A DNA stretch of 36,614 bases from Macrococcoides bohemicum (GCF_003259675.1 NZ_PZJG01000011.1:1-36614), one strand, 5' to 3'; shown: positions 11,777 to 23,714, counted from the stretch's first letter. The notes: generated by a model not told the origin, from the sequence alone. A program made the numbers and translations.

Positions 11777-12932
11777 CTATTCCACCCTCAATTTCTTTCA
11801 AAGCATCTTTTAAAGATACATTTTGAATTTTATTCAAATCATATAACTTTAAGAATATATCTGCAAAAATTTTCTCTCTTTTCACAGTACGTTCTTGTTT
11901 TCCTTCTTTCGCTTTAGCATCTTTCCAGACATCATGTAATTCATCTACGGTTGATATTGATTCATCTCCAAACACATGCGGGTGACGACGAATCATTTTA
12001 TCGGTAATGCTCTTTACTACTTCTCTCGCATCGAACATGTAATCTTTTTTTGCAATGGCACTATGAAATACCACTTGTAATAATATATCGCCTAACTCTT
12101 CGATGATGTTATCAATATCATCATTATCAATTGCTTCAAACAATTCATATGTTTCCTCTAATAAATATCGTTTTAAACTCTGATGCGTTTGTTCTTTATC
12201 CCATGGACATCCATTTTCTCCTACAAGCGTATCCATCACTGCTGTGAAATATTCAAAGTCACCTGATAATTGCTCATCATTCAATGGCGGTACAAAAAGT
12301 GACGTTAAATTGGATAACGCAAAATCATGATCCATTTCATACAAAGGTCGCCATATTACATCTGCATCTTCTCCGCGTGCACCTGTAACGATAGCAACAT
12401 TATGTTCAGAAGGGTATAATTCTAACAATGAAACTTTTACATCACTTGCGATTAACTGATCATACACTTGCGTTACTATGAGGCCATTTCTAGGATTAAT
12501 TGATGATGCATCAAGCAGCGTTCCGTCAAGCATCTGAAAGCCATTGTTTGGATCAAACTGCACTGCCTGGAACAGGTCATCGATAAAACTTTTTCCGCCT
12601 AATATTTCAATATTTAAAGTGTTATCTGCAACCAATAACTCAGTTGTTGATTCTGCAACCATCGGATGACCGGGCACTGCATAGATAACATCATCAGTTT
12701 CAGCCAGCATTTTCAGGCGACTTACAATTTCTTCATAGACATTGCTGAAATCATCATTTTCTTCATATACTTCATCAAAGCTAATCCATTCAATCTCTTC
12801 TAAATCTTCAACAACTGGGTGATGCATTGTTCTCACATAAACTTTGTCTGCCTTATTTAAAAAGCGATAAATTCCAAAAGGTAACTCATCCAGACCATAG
12901 TTCCCTAGACCTACAACTGTTATTTTATTCAT
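11763..12932 (-). CDS. mazG: Tetrapyrrole-methylase-like / MazG nucleotide pyrophosphohydrolase fusion
   Basis: A two-domain protein of the YabN type. Residues 1-225 resemble SAM-dependent tetrapyrrole methylases (VVGLGNYGLDELP, AVPGHPMVAE). A MazG domain follows, with CPWD (242-245), the metal-binding glutamates of LLEETYE (259-263) and EELGD (278-282). MazG enzymes hydrolyse (d)NTPs to monophosphates and clear aberrant nucleotides; the substrate of the methylase-like part is unknown. At 389 residues it is close to the S. aureus protein and lacks much of the second MazG-like part I recall in the longer Bacillus YabN. It starts 4 bp after the flippase gene and overlaps rqcP by 14 bp. Confidence 0.93.
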   Translation of the reverse strand: MNKITVVGLGNYGLDELPFGIYRFLNKADKVYVRTMHHPVVEDLEEIEWISFDEVYEENDDFSNVYEEIVSRLKMLAETDDVIYAVPGHPMVAESTTELLVADNTLNIEILGGKSFIDDLFQAVQFDPNNGFQMLDGTLLDASSINPRNGLIVTQVYDQLIASDVKVSLLELYPSEHNVAIVTGARGEDADVIWRPLYEMDHDFALSNLTSLFVPPLNDEQLSGDFEYFTAVMDTLVGENGCPWDKEQTHQSLKRYLLEETYELFEAIDNDDIDNIIEELGDILLQVVFHSAIAKKDYMFDAREVVKSITDKMIRRHPHVFGDESISTVDELHDVWKDAKAKEGKQERTVKREKIFADIFLKLYDLNKIQNVSLKDALKEIEGGIDETR

Positions 12933-12936
12933 ACAA

Positions 12937-14442
12937 TCACTCTCTCATTAATTTATTCATCAAGCTACCGAATGGTAAATGTTGCCACTCTTCACTCGTT
13001 ATAATCTTCCACTTAATCATAGCATACAATACAATAATGCCTCCTGTAATTACCCCGATAAGTGCGACAGAAAGCGCACCGATACGTGTATTAAAATCTA
13101 TCATCATTTCAAGTTGAGTTAATACACTCATCACTAAAAGTGCTATGCTCCACTTAATCAGAAATGATTGAAAAGCAATTTCGTACCGACGTACAACACC
13201 GATATGTAACACGTATGCATAGACGAATAATCCTGTAACTGTTGCGAGTGCAGCACCTTTAATATCAAAGCGAGATATCAGTAATAAGTTGAGTATGATT
13301 TTTACCCCTAATCCTAAACCAACACCCCATAGTTGTATGCGATAGGCTTCAAATATTTGAAGCATTGCAGTGTACATAATGATAAGTGATACGAAAATGA
13401 TAGCTAACATATAAATAAACAGTGCTTCATAACCTGCCACCGACTTGAACAGGAACATATTAAATGGTTTAATTAAATTCATTAACCCTATAGCAGCAGC
13501 GCTACTAAAAACGATAGTAATTTTAAGCGCACTATTCGCATAGCTATTCATCTGCTTCAAGTCGTGTCTTTGTTTGCATTCCGAAAGCAATGGAATCAGT
13601 ACAAGCGAGAAAGAAGTTGTAACAATAAGTCCCATTTGAATAAGTGACGCCCCACGATCATATATCCCTTTTAGTGCTTTAGCATCTTCAAGCGACATTA
13701 ATATTTTCAGTTGATTAATGACTGTAAAGCTATCTACAAGCTGCCACAGAATCATAATTAGATAACTCAAACTATAAAATACAATCAGCGTAATAAAACT
13801 TCGATATGATCCTGCATTATTTCCTCGGTAATTAATTGTTTGACGTTTATCTTGCCACTTCAAATAAATACATGCTCCGAGTAAACCGGCAAATGAACCA
13901 AAAATACTTAATGCACCACTTTGATAGACTGATAAGTCCATCCATACAAATAATCCAATCGAAATCAATATAATAGATACACGTACTACCTGATCAATCA
14001 CCTGAGAATAAGCAATTTCTTTCATTGCATGATTCATCTGCAGTTTCCCGCGAATCATCGCAACTGCTGGAAATGGTAGCAACACTAAACTGGAGACGCG
14101 TAACATAGTACTTAGCATTGGGTCGCCCATTAAATTTGCAATGATATCGCTACAAATTAATACGACCACCAATACCGACATGCTTATCCAGGTAATTTGT
14201 TTATATAATTTTCCTATAAATGACTTTTCATAACGCGATTGACTGATAACTGATGGAATTGCATTTAACGACAGTACTGAAACTATCGCAATGATTGGAT
14301 ATACTTGCTGATAGGCATAGAGACCCGTATCACCTAAAATATTTTGATAGGGTACGCGATATATCGCACTTAAAATTTTCACGATTAACATCGTTATTGT
14401 CAGTATAATCACGCTGTTAAATGCCGGGTTCTTATTCTCCAT
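12937..14442 (-). CDS. MOP/MATE-superfamily polysaccharide or lipid flippase (YabM/SpoVB type)
   Basis: Integral membrane protein of about 501 residues with roughly 14 hydrophobic segments and the family N terminus ([22 protein letters not shown]). It belongs to the group that includes SpoVB, MurJ and YabM and is expected to move lipid-linked glycans across the membrane. Its actual substrate cannot be told from sequence, and a true MurJ is likely elsewhere in the genome. The ATG at 14442 is preceded by AAGGA at 10 nt; it lies inside the end of mfd (11-bp overlap), and the TTG one codon earlier is less likely. It sits in the pth-to-divIC operon. In Bacillus spoVT lies between mfd and this gene; here it is missing. 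Confidence 0.9.
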   Translation of the reverse strand: MENKNPAFNSVIILTITMLIVKILSAIYRVPYQNILGDTGLYAYQQVYPIIAIVSVLSLNAIPSVISQSRYEKSFIGKLYKQITWISMSVLVVVLICSDIIANLMGDPMLSTMLRVSSLVLLPFPAVAMIRGKLQMNHAMKEIAYSQVIDQVVRVSIILISIGLFVWMDLSVYQSGALSIFGSFAGLLGACIYLKWQDKRQTINYRGNNAGSYRSFITLIVFYSLSYLIMILWQLVDSFTVINQLKILMSLEDAKALKGIYDRGASLIQMGLIVTTSFSLVLIPLLSECKQRHDLKQMNSYANSALKITIVFSSAAAIGLMNLIKPFNMFLFKSVAGYEALFIYMLAIIFVSLIIMYTAMLQIFEAYRIQLWGVGLGLGVKIILNLLLISRFDIKGAALATVTGLFVYAYVLHIGVVRRYEIAFQSFLIKWSIALLVMSVLTQLEMMIDFNTRIGALSVALIGVITGGIIVLYAMIKWKIITSEEWQHLPFGSLMNKLMRE

Positions 14443-17400
14443 CAATCTCGATTCCTTCTTGTATTTGATGCGTGAGTTGTACTAATGCAGCAAGCCAGTT
14501 TGCATTTTTCTTCAGCTTAAATGTCATTATATTGTCTTTATATTCTATTTTTAAGTCTCGCCCGAAACCTTCTGTCGCTTTAAATAAACGTTCACCGTTA
14601 ATTTTATTCGTTGTTGCAATGCTTGACTCAAGCACAACCGACTTACCGGTATCTTTCACATTCACAATACCAAATGCTAAAGCATTTATCCTGATTTCAA
14701 CGATCTTCATTAACTGATCTACCGCTTCAGGATATTCACCGTATCGATCGGTCATTTCATCCTGAATATCCATTAATTCTGATTCTGTCGTTACGCTGCG
14801 TAGCTTTTTATAAAATTCAATCTTCGCTTGTTCTTCACGAATATAGTCAGCTGGAATATATGCATCAACTTCTACTTCTATTTCTAGTTGAGGCACTTCT
14901 TCGACTTGTTTAATACCACGTTTTTCATTAACCGCTTGCTGCAGCATTTCAGAATACAAATCATACCCTACAGAATCAATAAAGCCATGTTGCTGTCGAC
15001 CAAGCAAATTCCCTGCGCCACGAATATTTAAATCACGCATTGCAATTTTAAATCCAGAGCCAAGCTCAGTAAATTCTTTTATTGCCTGCAAACGCTGTTC
15101 AGCCACTTCAGTGAGTACTTTATTTGGTGCGTGCAAGAAGTAGGCATAACTAATACGATTACTACGACCGACGCGACCACGTAACTGATACAGTTGACTT
15201 AAGCCAAATCGGTCTGCATCTTCAATTATTAAAGTATTGGCATTCGGTACATCGACACCCGTTTCGATAATTGTTGTTGTCACTAAAATGTCGTATTCAC
15301 CATTAATAAACCTAAGCATCGTTTCTTCCAGTTCACGTTCTGATAATTGACCATGCGCAACAGCAATGCGCGCGTCAGGCATCATCATCTCTAACTGTTC
15401 AGCTTTCTGATAAATGCTCGCTACACGATTGTATAGATAAAATACTTGTCCGTTACGTGCTAATTCACGTTCCATCGCTTCTTTAATAAAGTTATGTTGA
15501 TATTCCAGTACATACGTCTGTACCGGAAATCTATTTTCCGGTGGTGTTTCAATAACCGATAAGTCACGTACACCCAGTAAACTCATATGCAGTGTTCTTG
15601 GAATTGGTGTTGCTGTAAGCGTTAATACATCGACATTTGTCTTCAACGCTTTAATTTTCTCTTTATGCGTAACACCAAATCGTTGCTCTTCATCGACGAT
15701 AAGCAAGCCTAAATCTTTATACACAATATCTTTGCTCAGTAGTTTATGTGTACCAACTACAATATCAACGAATCCAGACTTTAATCCTTTTTTCGTTTCA
15801 TCTATCTCTTTCTTTGATCTGAAACGGCTCATCATCTGTATTTCAACCGGATAATCCTGCATACGCTCAATTAAAGTCTCATAATGTTGTTGTGCGAGTA
15901 TTGTCGTCGGCACTAAGAATGCAACTTGTTTACCATCAAGTACCGCTTTGAACGCTGCACGAACAGCGACTTCAGTTTTACCGTAACCTACGTCACCGCA
16001 AAGCAGACGATCCATCGGTTTACGCTTTTCCATATCTTGCTTAATTTCAATGAGACTTTGTACCTGGTCTGCAGTTGGTTCATATGGAAAGTCCATTTCA
16101 AACGTTTCCTGTGCCTCAGTATCAGGTCCGAATTGGTATCCTTCAATGCGTTCACGCTCTTGATATAACTTCAATAATTCTTCAGCGATATCTTCAACGC
16201 TTTGTTGAACGCGCGCTTTTGTCTTTTTCCATTCTGTGCCTCCGAGTTTGTTTAGCTTCGGCTCTTTATCTTCTGAACCAACAAACTTTTGCACATAATT
16301 CATTTGATCGACTGGTACAAACAGTTGATCTGTCCCTTTATATTGAATTTTAATATAGTCTTTATGCATCTTATTGACGAGTAAGGTCTCAACACCCATA
16401 TAACGTCCTACGCCATGATGCACATGGACAATGTAGTCGCCAACATTTAATTCCTGATAAGATTTAATTTTCTCAGCATTCGATAACTTCTTCGTACGTT
16501 TAGGTTTTTCTTTGCGTAATTTAAATAGCTCGCGTTCAGTGATAACAACAAGTTTCATAAACGGTAACTCGAAACCTTCTGACAAATCACCTTCGACAAT
16601 TATACTAATGCCTGGTTTACTCCCCTTAATATCAAGCGTTACAGGTAGTTTCATATCAGCAAGCATCGATTTAATCTTATCTTTTCTCGTTGCATTACTT
16701 GCCAGTACAACGATATTGAAGTCATTTTTTCTGAAACGATCAAACTCAGAGAACATTAAATCATATTGTCCGTAAAATTGCTGCAATGGTTTACAAGAGA
16801 ATTTATAGATATTTTGTAACTTCACAGGCATAGCAGCAGTAAACAGTGTAAAGTATGCCACATTAAATTGATTCATTAGTGTTTCAAAGCTATCTTCTTT
16901 AATAAAAGTCTGACCGACAAATCCACGACCCGATTCAATTAAAGATTGGTGAAATTCACTTGTTTCTCGAATACTTGATGCTATCGCTTCGTTTACACGA
17001 TTAATCTCATCAACAATCACAATTGCTTCTTTATCAAAGTAATCAATAATCGTCGTCTCTTTATCATAAACAAATTTTACAACGCGACGCAAAATATTAT
17101 GATTAAGTATTTCTCCCATATTCATTTTGATCGTTTGATACGTATCACGTAAATCATCTCTCACATTTGTCGCAATCTTTTGGCGTGTTGTCTCAAATGC
17201 TTCTGATAAATTAGATTCAAGTAGTTCTATATCTTTACTCGTAAAAATATATTCACTTGCAGTAGAAATTTCAACTGAATCAATATTATTTAATGAGCGT
17301 TGACTGTCCGCATCAAAATAACGAATAGCGTCTACTTCCGTATCGAATAATTCAATGCGGACCGGCTCACCAATCATCGGAAAAATATCAATTAATCCAC

Positions 17401-17929
17401 CACGTACTGAAAATTGACCAAGCGTCGTTACGCGCTCACTTTTTTGGTATCCCATATATACTAAATCTTGTTGCAGTTGAATGAGATCAATATCTTCTCC
17501 AATTTTTATTTCACGATGATAGTCTGTAAATAATTCCGGTCGACTTACAAGCTTTTGAAGTCCGTTAATCGGCACAAGAAATAACCCAGCTTGACCTTTC
17601 GCCAGGTGGGTAAGTGTGCGAATACGTTCACGCATTAAGTCTGGACTTTTTGTCGAGAACTCTTCAATCATAATATCTTGTACCGGAAACTTAAACAATT
17701 CTTCTTCATCAATAAGTTGTGCTAAATCATTTTCTAATTTTTCTGCCTGAAACAAGTTACTTGTCACGACAATCATTTGTTTTTTATGGCTAAAATAACT
17801 TTCCGCAAGAATTACAGCTTTTGCACTTGGATTTAATCCGGTCACCAATATATTTTGTTTACCAAGTGAATCATTAAACTCATTAAATCGTTCATCACTA
17901 TTCAACAATTTATCTATTATCTGTCTCAT
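14432..17929 (-). CDS. mfd: Transcription-repair coupling factor
   Basis: DNA translocase that pushes stalled RNA polymerase off the template and recruits UvrA to the lesion. The 1165-residue protein has an N-terminal UvrB-like region (1-350), an RNA-polymerase interaction domain of the CarD type (about 494-556, [15 protein letters not shown]), the motor with Walker A GDVGYGKT (645-652) and DEEQ (746-749), the helicase arginine region (QLRGRVGRS), and the C-terminal TRCF domain. The length is normal. The ATG at 17929 overlaps the pth stop codon as ATGA, and no strong ribosome site is present, so it depends on coupling to pth. The Bacillus gene fin (yabK), between pth and mfd, is absent. Confidence 0.98.
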   Translation of the reverse strand: MRQIIDKLLNSDERFNEFNDSLGKQNILVTGLNPSAKAVILAESYFSHKKQMIVVTSNLFQAEKLENDLAQLIDEEELFKFPVQDIMIEEFSTKSPDLMRERIRTLTHLAKGQAGLFLVPINGLQKLVSRPELFTDYHREIKIGEDIDLIQLQQDLVYMGYQKSERVTTLGQFSVRGGLIDIFPMIGEPVRIELFDTEVDAIRYFDADSQRSLNNIDSVEISTASEYIFTSKDIELLESNLSEAFETTRQKIATNVRDDLRDTYQTIKMNMGEILNHNILRRVVKFVYDKETTIIDYFDKEAIVIVDEINRVNEAIASSIRETSEFHQSLIESGRGFVGQTFIKEDSFETLMNQFNVAYFTLFTAAMPVKLQNIYKFSCKPLQQFYGQYDLMFSEFDRFRKNDFNIVVLASNATRKDKIKSMLADMKLPVTLDIKGSKPGISIIVEGDLSEGFELPFMKLVVITERELFKLRKEKPKRTKKLSNAEKIKSYQELNVGDYIVHVHHGVGRYMGVETLLVNKMHKDYIKIQYKGTDQLFVPVDQMNYVQKFVGSEDKEPKLNKLGGTEWKKTKARVQQSVEDIAEELLKLYQERERIEGYQFGPDTEAQETFEMDFPYEPTADQVQSLIEIKQDMEKRKPMDRLLCGDVGYGKTEVAVRAAFKAVLDGKQVAFLVPTTILAQQHYETLIERMQDYPVEIQMMSRFRSKKEIDETKKGLKSGFVDIVVGTHKLLSKDIVYKDLGLLIVDEEQRFGVTHKEKIKALKTNVDVLTLTATPIPRTLHMSLLGVRDLSVIETPPENRFPVQTYVLEYQHNFIKEAMERELARNGQVFYLYNRVASIYQKAEQLEMMMPDARIAVAHGQLSERELEETMLRFINGEYDILVTTTIIETGVDVPNANTLIIEDADRFGLSQLYQLRGRVGRSNRISYAYFLHAPNKVLTEVAEQRLQAIKEFTELGSGFKIAMRDLNIRGAGNLLGRQQHGFIDSVGYDLYSEMLQQAVNEKRGIKQVEEVPQLEIEVEVDAYIPADYIREEQAKIEFYKKLRSVTTESELMDIQDEMTDRYGEYPEAVDQLMKIVEIRINALAFGIVNVKDTGKSVVLESSIATTNKINGERLFKATEGFGRDLKIEYKDNIMTFKLKKNANWLAALVQLTHQIQEGIEIDGE

Positions 17930-18495
17930 ACATCACCATTATATTGATTCATAACATTTTCGAATCGCTCTCCACCGATAAATGTTTCAAGTGCTTCGAT
18001 TGTATGATCAATCACTTTCTGCATCGTTATCATTTCGTCTTCACTAAATTTCTGCAATACATAATCAACCACAGGTTTACGACCTTCAGGACGACCAATG
18101 CCTAAACGAATACGCTTAAATTCCTGTGTCCCTAAATGTTGTATAATTGAGCGCATACCATTCTGTCCACCAGCAGAACCTTTCTGACGAATACGAATAC
18201 GACCTTGTGGCATATCGAGATCGTCATATAGTACAACTAAATCCTCTACAGCTACCTTATAATAATCCATTAACGGACGAACCGCTTCACCTGATAAATT
18301 CATATACGTCATCGGTTCAATAATCAGCACTTTCTCACCATTAATATTTGCTACTGTATAGTTTCCTTTAAATTTCTGTTTGTCTAACTCTATATTATAT
18401 TTCTTCAAAAATTCATCTACGACCATAAAACCTACATTATGTCGTGTATCTTCATATTTCTTACCTATATTACCTAATCCAACGATACATTTCAT
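17926..18495 (-). CDS. pth: Peptidyl-tRNA hydrolase
   Basis: Recycles peptidyl-tRNAs that fall off ribosomes by cutting the peptide-tRNA ester. The 189-residue protein shows the conserved [18 protein letters not shown] start with the catalytic histidine (H19), PMTYMN (substrate-binding asparagine), and YDDLDMP with the catalytic aspartate near residue 92. The ATG at 18495 has GGAGG 8 nt upstream. It opens a six-gene cluster running to divIC with overlaps or gaps under 12 bp, and its promoter appears to lie inside the terminator of rplY. Confidence 0.98.
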   Translation of the reverse strand: MKCIVGLGNIGKKYEDTRHNVGFMVVDEFLKKYNIELDKQKFKGNYTVANINGEKVLIIEPMTYMNLSGEAVRPLMDYYKVAVEDLVVLYDDLDMPQGRIRIRQKGSAGGQNGMRSIIQHLGTQEFKRIRLGIGRPEGRKPVVDYVLQKFSEDEMITMQKVIDHTIEALETFIGGERFENVMNQYNGDV

Positions 18496-18525
18496 ATTTA
18501 AATCCTCCGCTTAATCATTATCACT

Positions 18526-18554
18526 ATTATAATATAAAAAAAGAGACATACAAA
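18526..18554 (-). promoter_or_regulatory. Candidate promoter of the pth-mfd-divIC operon
   Basis: A perfect TATAAT (18526-18531) on the minus strand lies about 30 bp before the pth start. The matching -35 (TTTGTA, 17-bp spacing) is weak and falls inside the stem of the rplY terminator, so the two signals share DNA. Confidence 0.45.
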
Positions 18555-18564
18555 TGCATGTCCC
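18535..18564 (-). terminator. Terminator of rplY
   Basis: A 7-bp stem (18543-18549 with 18558-18564, one G-T pair, 8-nt loop) is followed by seven or more T residues on the minus strand, 14 bp after the rplY stop. Confidence 0.85.
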
Positions 18565-18578
18565 TTGAATTCGAATAA

Positions 18579-19232
18579 TTATTCAGCTTTTTCTTCTGAT
18601 TTCTCTTCGCTTTCAACAGCTTCTTCTTCGGCTTCAACAGCTTCAGTTCCTTCTGCTTCTTCGCCTTCTTCAGCAGCCTCTTCAACTGTTGGAGGTACTA
18701 CAGAAACGATTGCTTCATCATCTTCATTGTTGATTGTATAAGCTTTATCTGCTTTTAAATCACCAACAGTGATTGTATCACCGATATTTAATTCAGTAAC
18801 ATCAACTTCGATGTTTTCAGGGATATCATCCGGTGTTGCAGTAACTGATAATTGGAATAATGGTTGTTGAACAACGCCGCCTTCTTTCACGCCTTCAGCT
18901 TCACCAACTAAGTTTACTATTACATCAACTGTTAATTCAGATTTCATATTGATTGCTAAAAAGTCGATATGCGTAATTTTGTTTTTAATTGGATTGATTT
19001 GGTAGTCAGATACCATAACTTTAACTGTGTTTGAATCTACTTCAAGTTCGATAACACCGTTACGCCCAACTTCACGGATTACTTTAATGAAATCAACTTC
19101 TTCAACTTTAACTGAAGTATTTTTAGCACCATAACCGTATACTACAGCTGGAATCTTACCTTCGTTACGTACTTTGTTTAAACTTGAACGTGTTTGTTTA
19201 CCTTGTCTAATCGTTGCTTTTAATTTACTCAT
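18579..19232 (-). CDS. rplY: Ribosomal protein bL25 / general stress protein Ctc
   Basis: Two-domain (CTC/TL5-type) L25 that binds 5S rRNA in the 50S subunit. Residues 1-95 form the 5S-binding domain ([19 protein letters not shown] ... IPAVVYG), followed by the second beta domain and a very acidic tail of about 35 residues made almost only of Glu, Ala, Ser and Val. I chose the ATG at 19232, with AGGAG 8 nt upstream; the 8-codon in-frame extension lacks a site and is rejected. In B. subtilis ctc is the classical sigma-B stress gene, and a sigma-B promoter is visible upstream here too. It forms a single-gene unit between two terminators. Confidence 0.97.
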   Translation of the reverse strand: MSKLKATIRQGKQTRSSLNKVRNEGKIPAVVYGYGAKNTSVKVEEVDFIKVIREVGRNGVIELEVDSNTVKVMVSDYQINPIKNKITHIDFLAINMKSELTVDVIVNLVGEAEGVKEGGVVQQPLFQLSVTATPDDIPENIEVDVTELNIGDTITVGDLKADKAYTINNEDDEAIVSVVPPTVEEAAEEGEEAEGTEAVEAEEEAVESEEKSEEKAE

Positions 19233-19250
19233 AATTATTACTCCTTTTGT

Positions 19251-19266
19251 GCGCACTTCTTTGCGC
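19251..19266 (-). other. Small hairpin in the rplY leader
   Basis: GCGC...GCGC arms flank an 8-nt loop immediately before the AGGAG of rplY. A second weak stem (TTACC/GGTAA, 19276-19280 with 19291-19295) lies just upstream. Together they make a structured leader of about 100 nt downstream of the sigma-B start. A regulatory role is only a possibility. Confidence 0.3.
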
Positions 19267-19346
19267 TCCTACACCTTACCCATCAGTTGTGGTAACCTGC
19301 TTGCAAAGTGTTTATTTATCTTAAATGTTTAACACATAATTTATAA

Positions 19347-19371
19347 ATACCCTGTTAAACTTCTTCTAAAC
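19347..19371 (-). promoter_or_regulatory. Sigma-B promoter of rplY/ctc
   Basis: On the minus strand GTTTAG (19366-19371) and GGGTAT (19347-19352) are separated by 13 bp. This fits the sigma-B consensus GTTTAA-N12-15-GGGTAT with one mismatch. ctc is a known sigma-B gene in B. subtilis, so position and gene identity support the call. No equally good sigma-A pair is visible in the 213-bp gap. Confidence 0.8.
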
Positions 19372-19399
19372 ATTTTTATTTTAAAAAATTTTTAATAAC

Positions 19400-19436
19400 A
19401 AAAAAAGACACAATGTTACGCATAAACATTGTGTCT
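19400..19436 (-). terminator. Terminator of glmU-prs
   Basis: A perfect 12-bp stem (19406-19417 with 19425-19436, 7-nt loop) is followed by seven T residues on the minus strand, 9 bp after the prs stop. Confidence 0.9.
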
Positions 19437-19445
19437 AAAGCACTA

Positions 19446-20414
19446 TTAATCAAATAAAATACTTACAGATTCTTGTTCATATACACGAACGATTGCTTGT
19501 GCCAATAATTCACCAACCGATAATTGCTTAATTTTTGCTGGTTTATTTTCTTCAGGTAATAAAATAGAGTTTGTAACAACTAATTCTTTAATTGCTGAAT
19601 TTTCAATTCTTTCATAAGCAGGGCCTGATAATACAGGGTGTGTACAACATGCATATACTTCTTTTGCACCTTTGTCGATCAACGCTTGAGCAGCTAATGT
19701 GATTGTACCTGCTGTATCGATGATGTCATCAATGATGATTGCAGTTTTCCCATTAATATCACCCACGATATTCATAACTTCAGAAACATTTGGTTTTGGA
19801 CGACGTTTATCGATAATTGCGATCGGTGCTTTTAATCGATCTGCCATCTTACGCGCACGTGTCACTCCACCATGGTCAGGTGAAACAATAACCAATGAAT
19901 CTTTATCGATTTCTTCTTTCGCTTCGAAGTAATCAGAAAGAATAGGTACGCCCATTAAATGGTCAATCGGTAAATCAAAGAAACCTTGAATTTGAGGTGC
20001 ATGTAAATCTAAAGCAATAACGCGGTCTGCACCAGCTTTTTCAATCATATCTGCAACTAATTTCGCAGTGATTGGTTCACGACTACGTGCTTTACGGTCT
20101 TGACGTGCATAACCATAATAAGGCATTACAACGTTAATTGTTACTGCTGAAGCACGTTTTAATGCATCAATCATGATTAATAATTCCATTAAATGTTCAT
20201 TTACCGGATTAGATGTCGGTTGAACGATAAATACATCACATCCACGAATACTTTCTTCGATGTTGATTTGAACTTCTCCATCACTGAAACGTTTAACGCT
20301 TGATTTTCCTAAAGGAATCCCTACCTCTTTAGCAATTTCTTCAGCTAAAGGCTGGTTAGCGTTTAGAGAAAAAATCTTTAAAGTTGTATTTCTGTATTCA
20401 TTATTCATCATCAT
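19446..20414 (-). CDS. prs: Ribose-phosphate pyrophosphokinase (PRPP synthase)
   Basis: Makes PRPP from ribose 5-phosphate and ATP for purine, pyrimidine, histidine, tryptophan and NAD synthesis. The 322-residue class I enzyme has KRFSDGE, the flexible loop [24 protein letters not shown] and the PRPP-binding [10 protein letters not shown]. The start region is ATGATGATG (20414, 20411, 20408). The only ribosome site is a run of five G, 9 nt before the first ATG, so the first is given. It lies 87 bp after glmU, the conserved order. PRPP made here is used by Hpt and sensed by PurR, both in the window. Confidence 0.97.
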   Translation of the reverse strand: MMMNNEYRNTTLKIFSLNANQPLAEEIAKEVGIPLGKSSVKRFSDGEVQINIEESIRGCDVFIVQPTSNPVNEHLMELLIMIDALKRASAVTINVVMPYYGYARQDRKARSREPITAKLVADMIEKAGADRVIALDLHAPQIQGFFDLPIDHLMGVPILSDYFEAKEEIDKDSLVIVSPDHGGVTRARKMADRLKAPIAIIDKRRPKPNVSEVMNIVGDINGKTAIIIDDIIDTAGTITLAAQALIDKGAKEVYACCTHPVLSGPAYERIENSAIKELVVTNSILLPEENKPAKIKQLSVGELLAQAIVRVYEQESVSILFD

Positions 20415-20490
20415 TTTGTAATGCCCCCATTTTAGATATCGTATTATTTATCGCTTTCTGTATATGAAATAACTTTACTATGACCTTAAT

Positions 20491-20496
20491 ATTATA
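20491..20496 (-). promoter_or_regulatory. Possible -10 element between glmU and prs
   Basis: A perfect TATAAT lies just after the glmU stop on the minus strand. No recognisable -35 lies 16-18 bp upstream. It could give prs extra transcription, but cotranscription with glmU may be enough. Confidence 0.25.
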
Positions 20497-20501
20497 CATT
20501 A

Positions 20502-21994
<1,493 letters not shown>

Positions 21995-22012
21995 ACTTAA
22001 ACACTATTTCAT

Positions 22013-22396
22013 TTATTTTAAATCTTCTTCAACTGTCGTTTGTGAATCAGATTCTACTAAATTAGGTGCTGTTTCACTGGTAGCATCTTCAGCAGTATCC
22101 ACATCGTTATTATTATTCTTTCCTAACTCACTTGGATCAATCGCTTCAGTTTCGTCATATACTTTCATGACTGCAGCCTGAATCTCTTGACGCATCTCGC
22201 TATTGATTGGGTGGGCGATGTCACGGAATTCGCCATCTGCAGTACGTTTACTCGGCATTGCAACGAATAATCCGTTGTTCCCTTCAATAACGCGTAAATC
22301 ATGAATGACAAATGCCTCATCCAGCGTAATTGATACCAATGCTTTCATTCTACTGTCTGTAGCTAATTTTCTCATTCTAACATCTGTGACTTTCAT
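22013..22396 (-). CDS. spoVG: SpoVG, nucleic-acid-binding regulator, with a long acidic tail
   Basis: SpoVG binds DNA and RNA; in S. aureus it mediates part of the sigma-B response (capsule, virulence and resistance genes), and in Bacillus it affects asymmetric division. The core (residues 1-90) is complete: [42 protein letters not shown]. The product is 127 residues, whereas I recall about 97-100 for Bacillus and S. aureus; the extra C-terminal part is Asn-, Asp-, Glu-, Ser- and Thr-rich. The ATG at 22396 has AGGAGG 9 nt upstream. It is 36 bp after ridA and ends at a strong terminator. Confidence 0.96.
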   Translation of the reverse strand: MKVTDVRMRKLATDSRMKALVSITLDEAFVIHDLRVIEGNNGLFVAMPSKRTADGEFRDIAHPINSEMRQEIQAAVMKVYDETEAIDPSELGKNNNNDVDTAEDATSETAPNLVESDSQTTVEEDLK

Positions 22397-22432
22397 CTTA
22401 GATAGCCTCCTAATAAAATGTAAGTTAAAAAT

Positions 22433-22810
22433 CTACTTAACTTTTAGAGCTACCGCTTCAATCTCAACTTTCACATCTTTAGGAAGACGACTCACTTCAA
22501 CACAACTTCTAGCAGGAAGGTGCTCATTGAAATATTCGCCATACACTTCGTTGATGATCGGGAAGTCATTCATATCACTAATAAAAATCATTGTTTTTAC
22601 TACTGAATTTAAATTCGATCCACTTTCTTCTAATACAGCTGATAAGTTTTCTAATACTTGCTTCGTTTGCTCTGCAACGTCATCACCTATTACTTCACCA
22701 TCTATAGTCAGTGGAATTTGACCACTTGTATAAACCATATTGTTAACTACAACAGCGTGGCTGTATGGTCCAATTGCTGCTGGCGCATTTTTTGAAAAAA
22801 TAGATTTCAT
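22433..22810 (-). CDS. ridA: RidA enamine/imine deaminase (YabJ)
   Basis: Hydrolyses reactive 2-aminoacrylate and related imines formed by PLP enzymes, protecting metabolism. The 125-residue protein has the N-terminal [11 protein letters not shown] and the C-terminal [13 protein letters not shown] with the active-site arginine (R101), followed by KVEIEAVA. The ATG at 22810 has GGAG 8 nt upstream. It lies 15 bp after purR and before spoVG, as in Bacillus (purR-yabJ-spoVG). In S. aureus yabJ-spoVG has a sigma-B promoter; I could not find a convincing one here in the end of purR. Confidence 0.96.
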   Translation of the reverse strand: MKSIFSKNAPAAIGPYSHAVVVNNMVYTSGQIPLTIDGEVIGDDVAEQTKQVLENLSAVLEESGSNLNSVVKTMIFISDMNDFPIINEVYGEYFNEHLPARSCVEVSRLPKDVKVEIEAVALKVK

Positions 22811-22825
22811 GATGATATCTCCTTT

Positions 22826-23653
22826 TTATTTAGAAAATTTTTCTAAGCAATTACCTTTTTCAACTGTAAAAGATTGATTATATTCATCTACGTCGGATAA
22901 TTTCACTAAAGAGGTATAGTCTTGAATCAAGCGATTTTTAACTTCTTTTGATTCTACTAAGACTGTTACCCCTTTAACAGTGGCTTTAAACTCATTCATT
23001 AAATTCATAACACCTGTAATTGATCCGCCTGCACGCATAAAATCATCTACAATTAAAACTTTTGAGCCTTCAGGCAATGTCCTTTTTGATAATACCATTG
23101 TTTCAATTTTTCGTGAAGAACCTGAAACATAATTTATCGAAACCGTTGATCCTTCTGTGACCTTATTGTCTTTACGAATTACGACAACTGGTAGATTAAG
23201 TATACTTGCAACTGCGTTTGCTAATGAAATACCTTTCGTTGCAATCGTTACGACAGCATCTAACTCTTCATCCATATACATCGTTGCAATGAGCTTTCCA
23301 ACTTGATTTAATAGACTTGGTGTCCCTACAACATCAGACATGAAAAGATAGCCACCTGGCAGCAATCGTTCTTTCTCCTGCAGCATTTCACACAACTGAG
23401 AAATCAATTGATCTGCCTCTTTATAAAACATCTTATGTTTGAACGTTACACCACCACTTGCTCCTGCAGTAGTCGTGATTGTTCCGATTTCTTCTTTGAT
23501 AAATGTATCTTTAATGATTTGTACATCTTCACTAATCGAAGATTTCGCCTGCCCGAATTTATCTACGAAATACGTCAATGGCACAAGCTCATTAGGATGA
23601 CTCAACAAGTAACTTGTCATATAAACGATTCTTTCACTTCTTTTAAACTTCAT
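22826..23653 (-). CDS. purR: Purine operon repressor PurR (PRPP-responsive)
   Basis: Represses purine synthesis and transport genes when PRPP is low. An N-terminal winged-helix domain (residues 1-75) precedes a phosphoribosyltransferase-like domain with the PRPP motif VLIVDDFMRAGGSITG (199-214). The ATG at 23653 follows GAGGG by 6-7 nt. It leads purR-ridA-spoVG. A perfect TATAAT and a 12-of-13 PurBox lie in the 61-bp gap upstream, consistent with the autoregulation known for Bacillus PurR. The length (275) is normal. Confidence 0.97.
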   Translation of the reverse strand: MKFKRSERIVYMTSYLLSHPNELVPLTYFVDKFGQAKSSISEDVQIIKDTFIKEEIGTITTTAGASGGVTFKHKMFYKEADQLISQLCEMLQEKERLLPGGYLFMSDVVGTPSLLNQVGKLIATMYMDEELDAVVTIATKGISLANAVASILNLPVVVIRKDNKVTEGSTVSINYVSGSSRKIETMVLSKRTLPEGSKVLIVDDFMRAGGSITGVMNLMNEFKATVKGVTVLVESKEVKNRLIQDYTSLVKLSDVDEYNQSFTVEKGNCLEKFSK

Positions 23654-23673
23654 TAAAATCCCTCTTTGCGCAT

Positions 23674-23679
23674 ATTATA
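23674..23679 (-). promoter_or_regulatory. -10 element of the purR promoter
   Basis: A perfect TATAAT on the minus strand, about 20 bp before the purR start. The -35 position is weak and falls near the PurBox at 23696-23708. Confidence 0.6.
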
Positions 23680-23695
23680 CGTTAAATATACCATA

Positions 23696-23708
23696 AATGT
23701 TCGGGAAT
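23696..23708 (-). promoter_or_regulatory. PurBox upstream of purR
   Basis: On the minus strand ATTCCCGAACATT matches the PurBox consensus AWWWCCGAACWWT at 12 of 13 positions, with the central CCGAAC exact. It lies 16 bp upstream of the purR -10, so bound PurR would cover the -35 region. The second, inverted PurBox usual in B. subtilis is not recognisable. Confidence 0.7.
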
Positions 23709-23714
23709 TTATAT

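Noticed and set aside
22811-22980. A sigma-B promoter for ridA-spoVG in the end of purR, as in S. aureus
   Set aside because: The best candidate (TTTT... GGTAAT) misses both key hexamers; not supportable.
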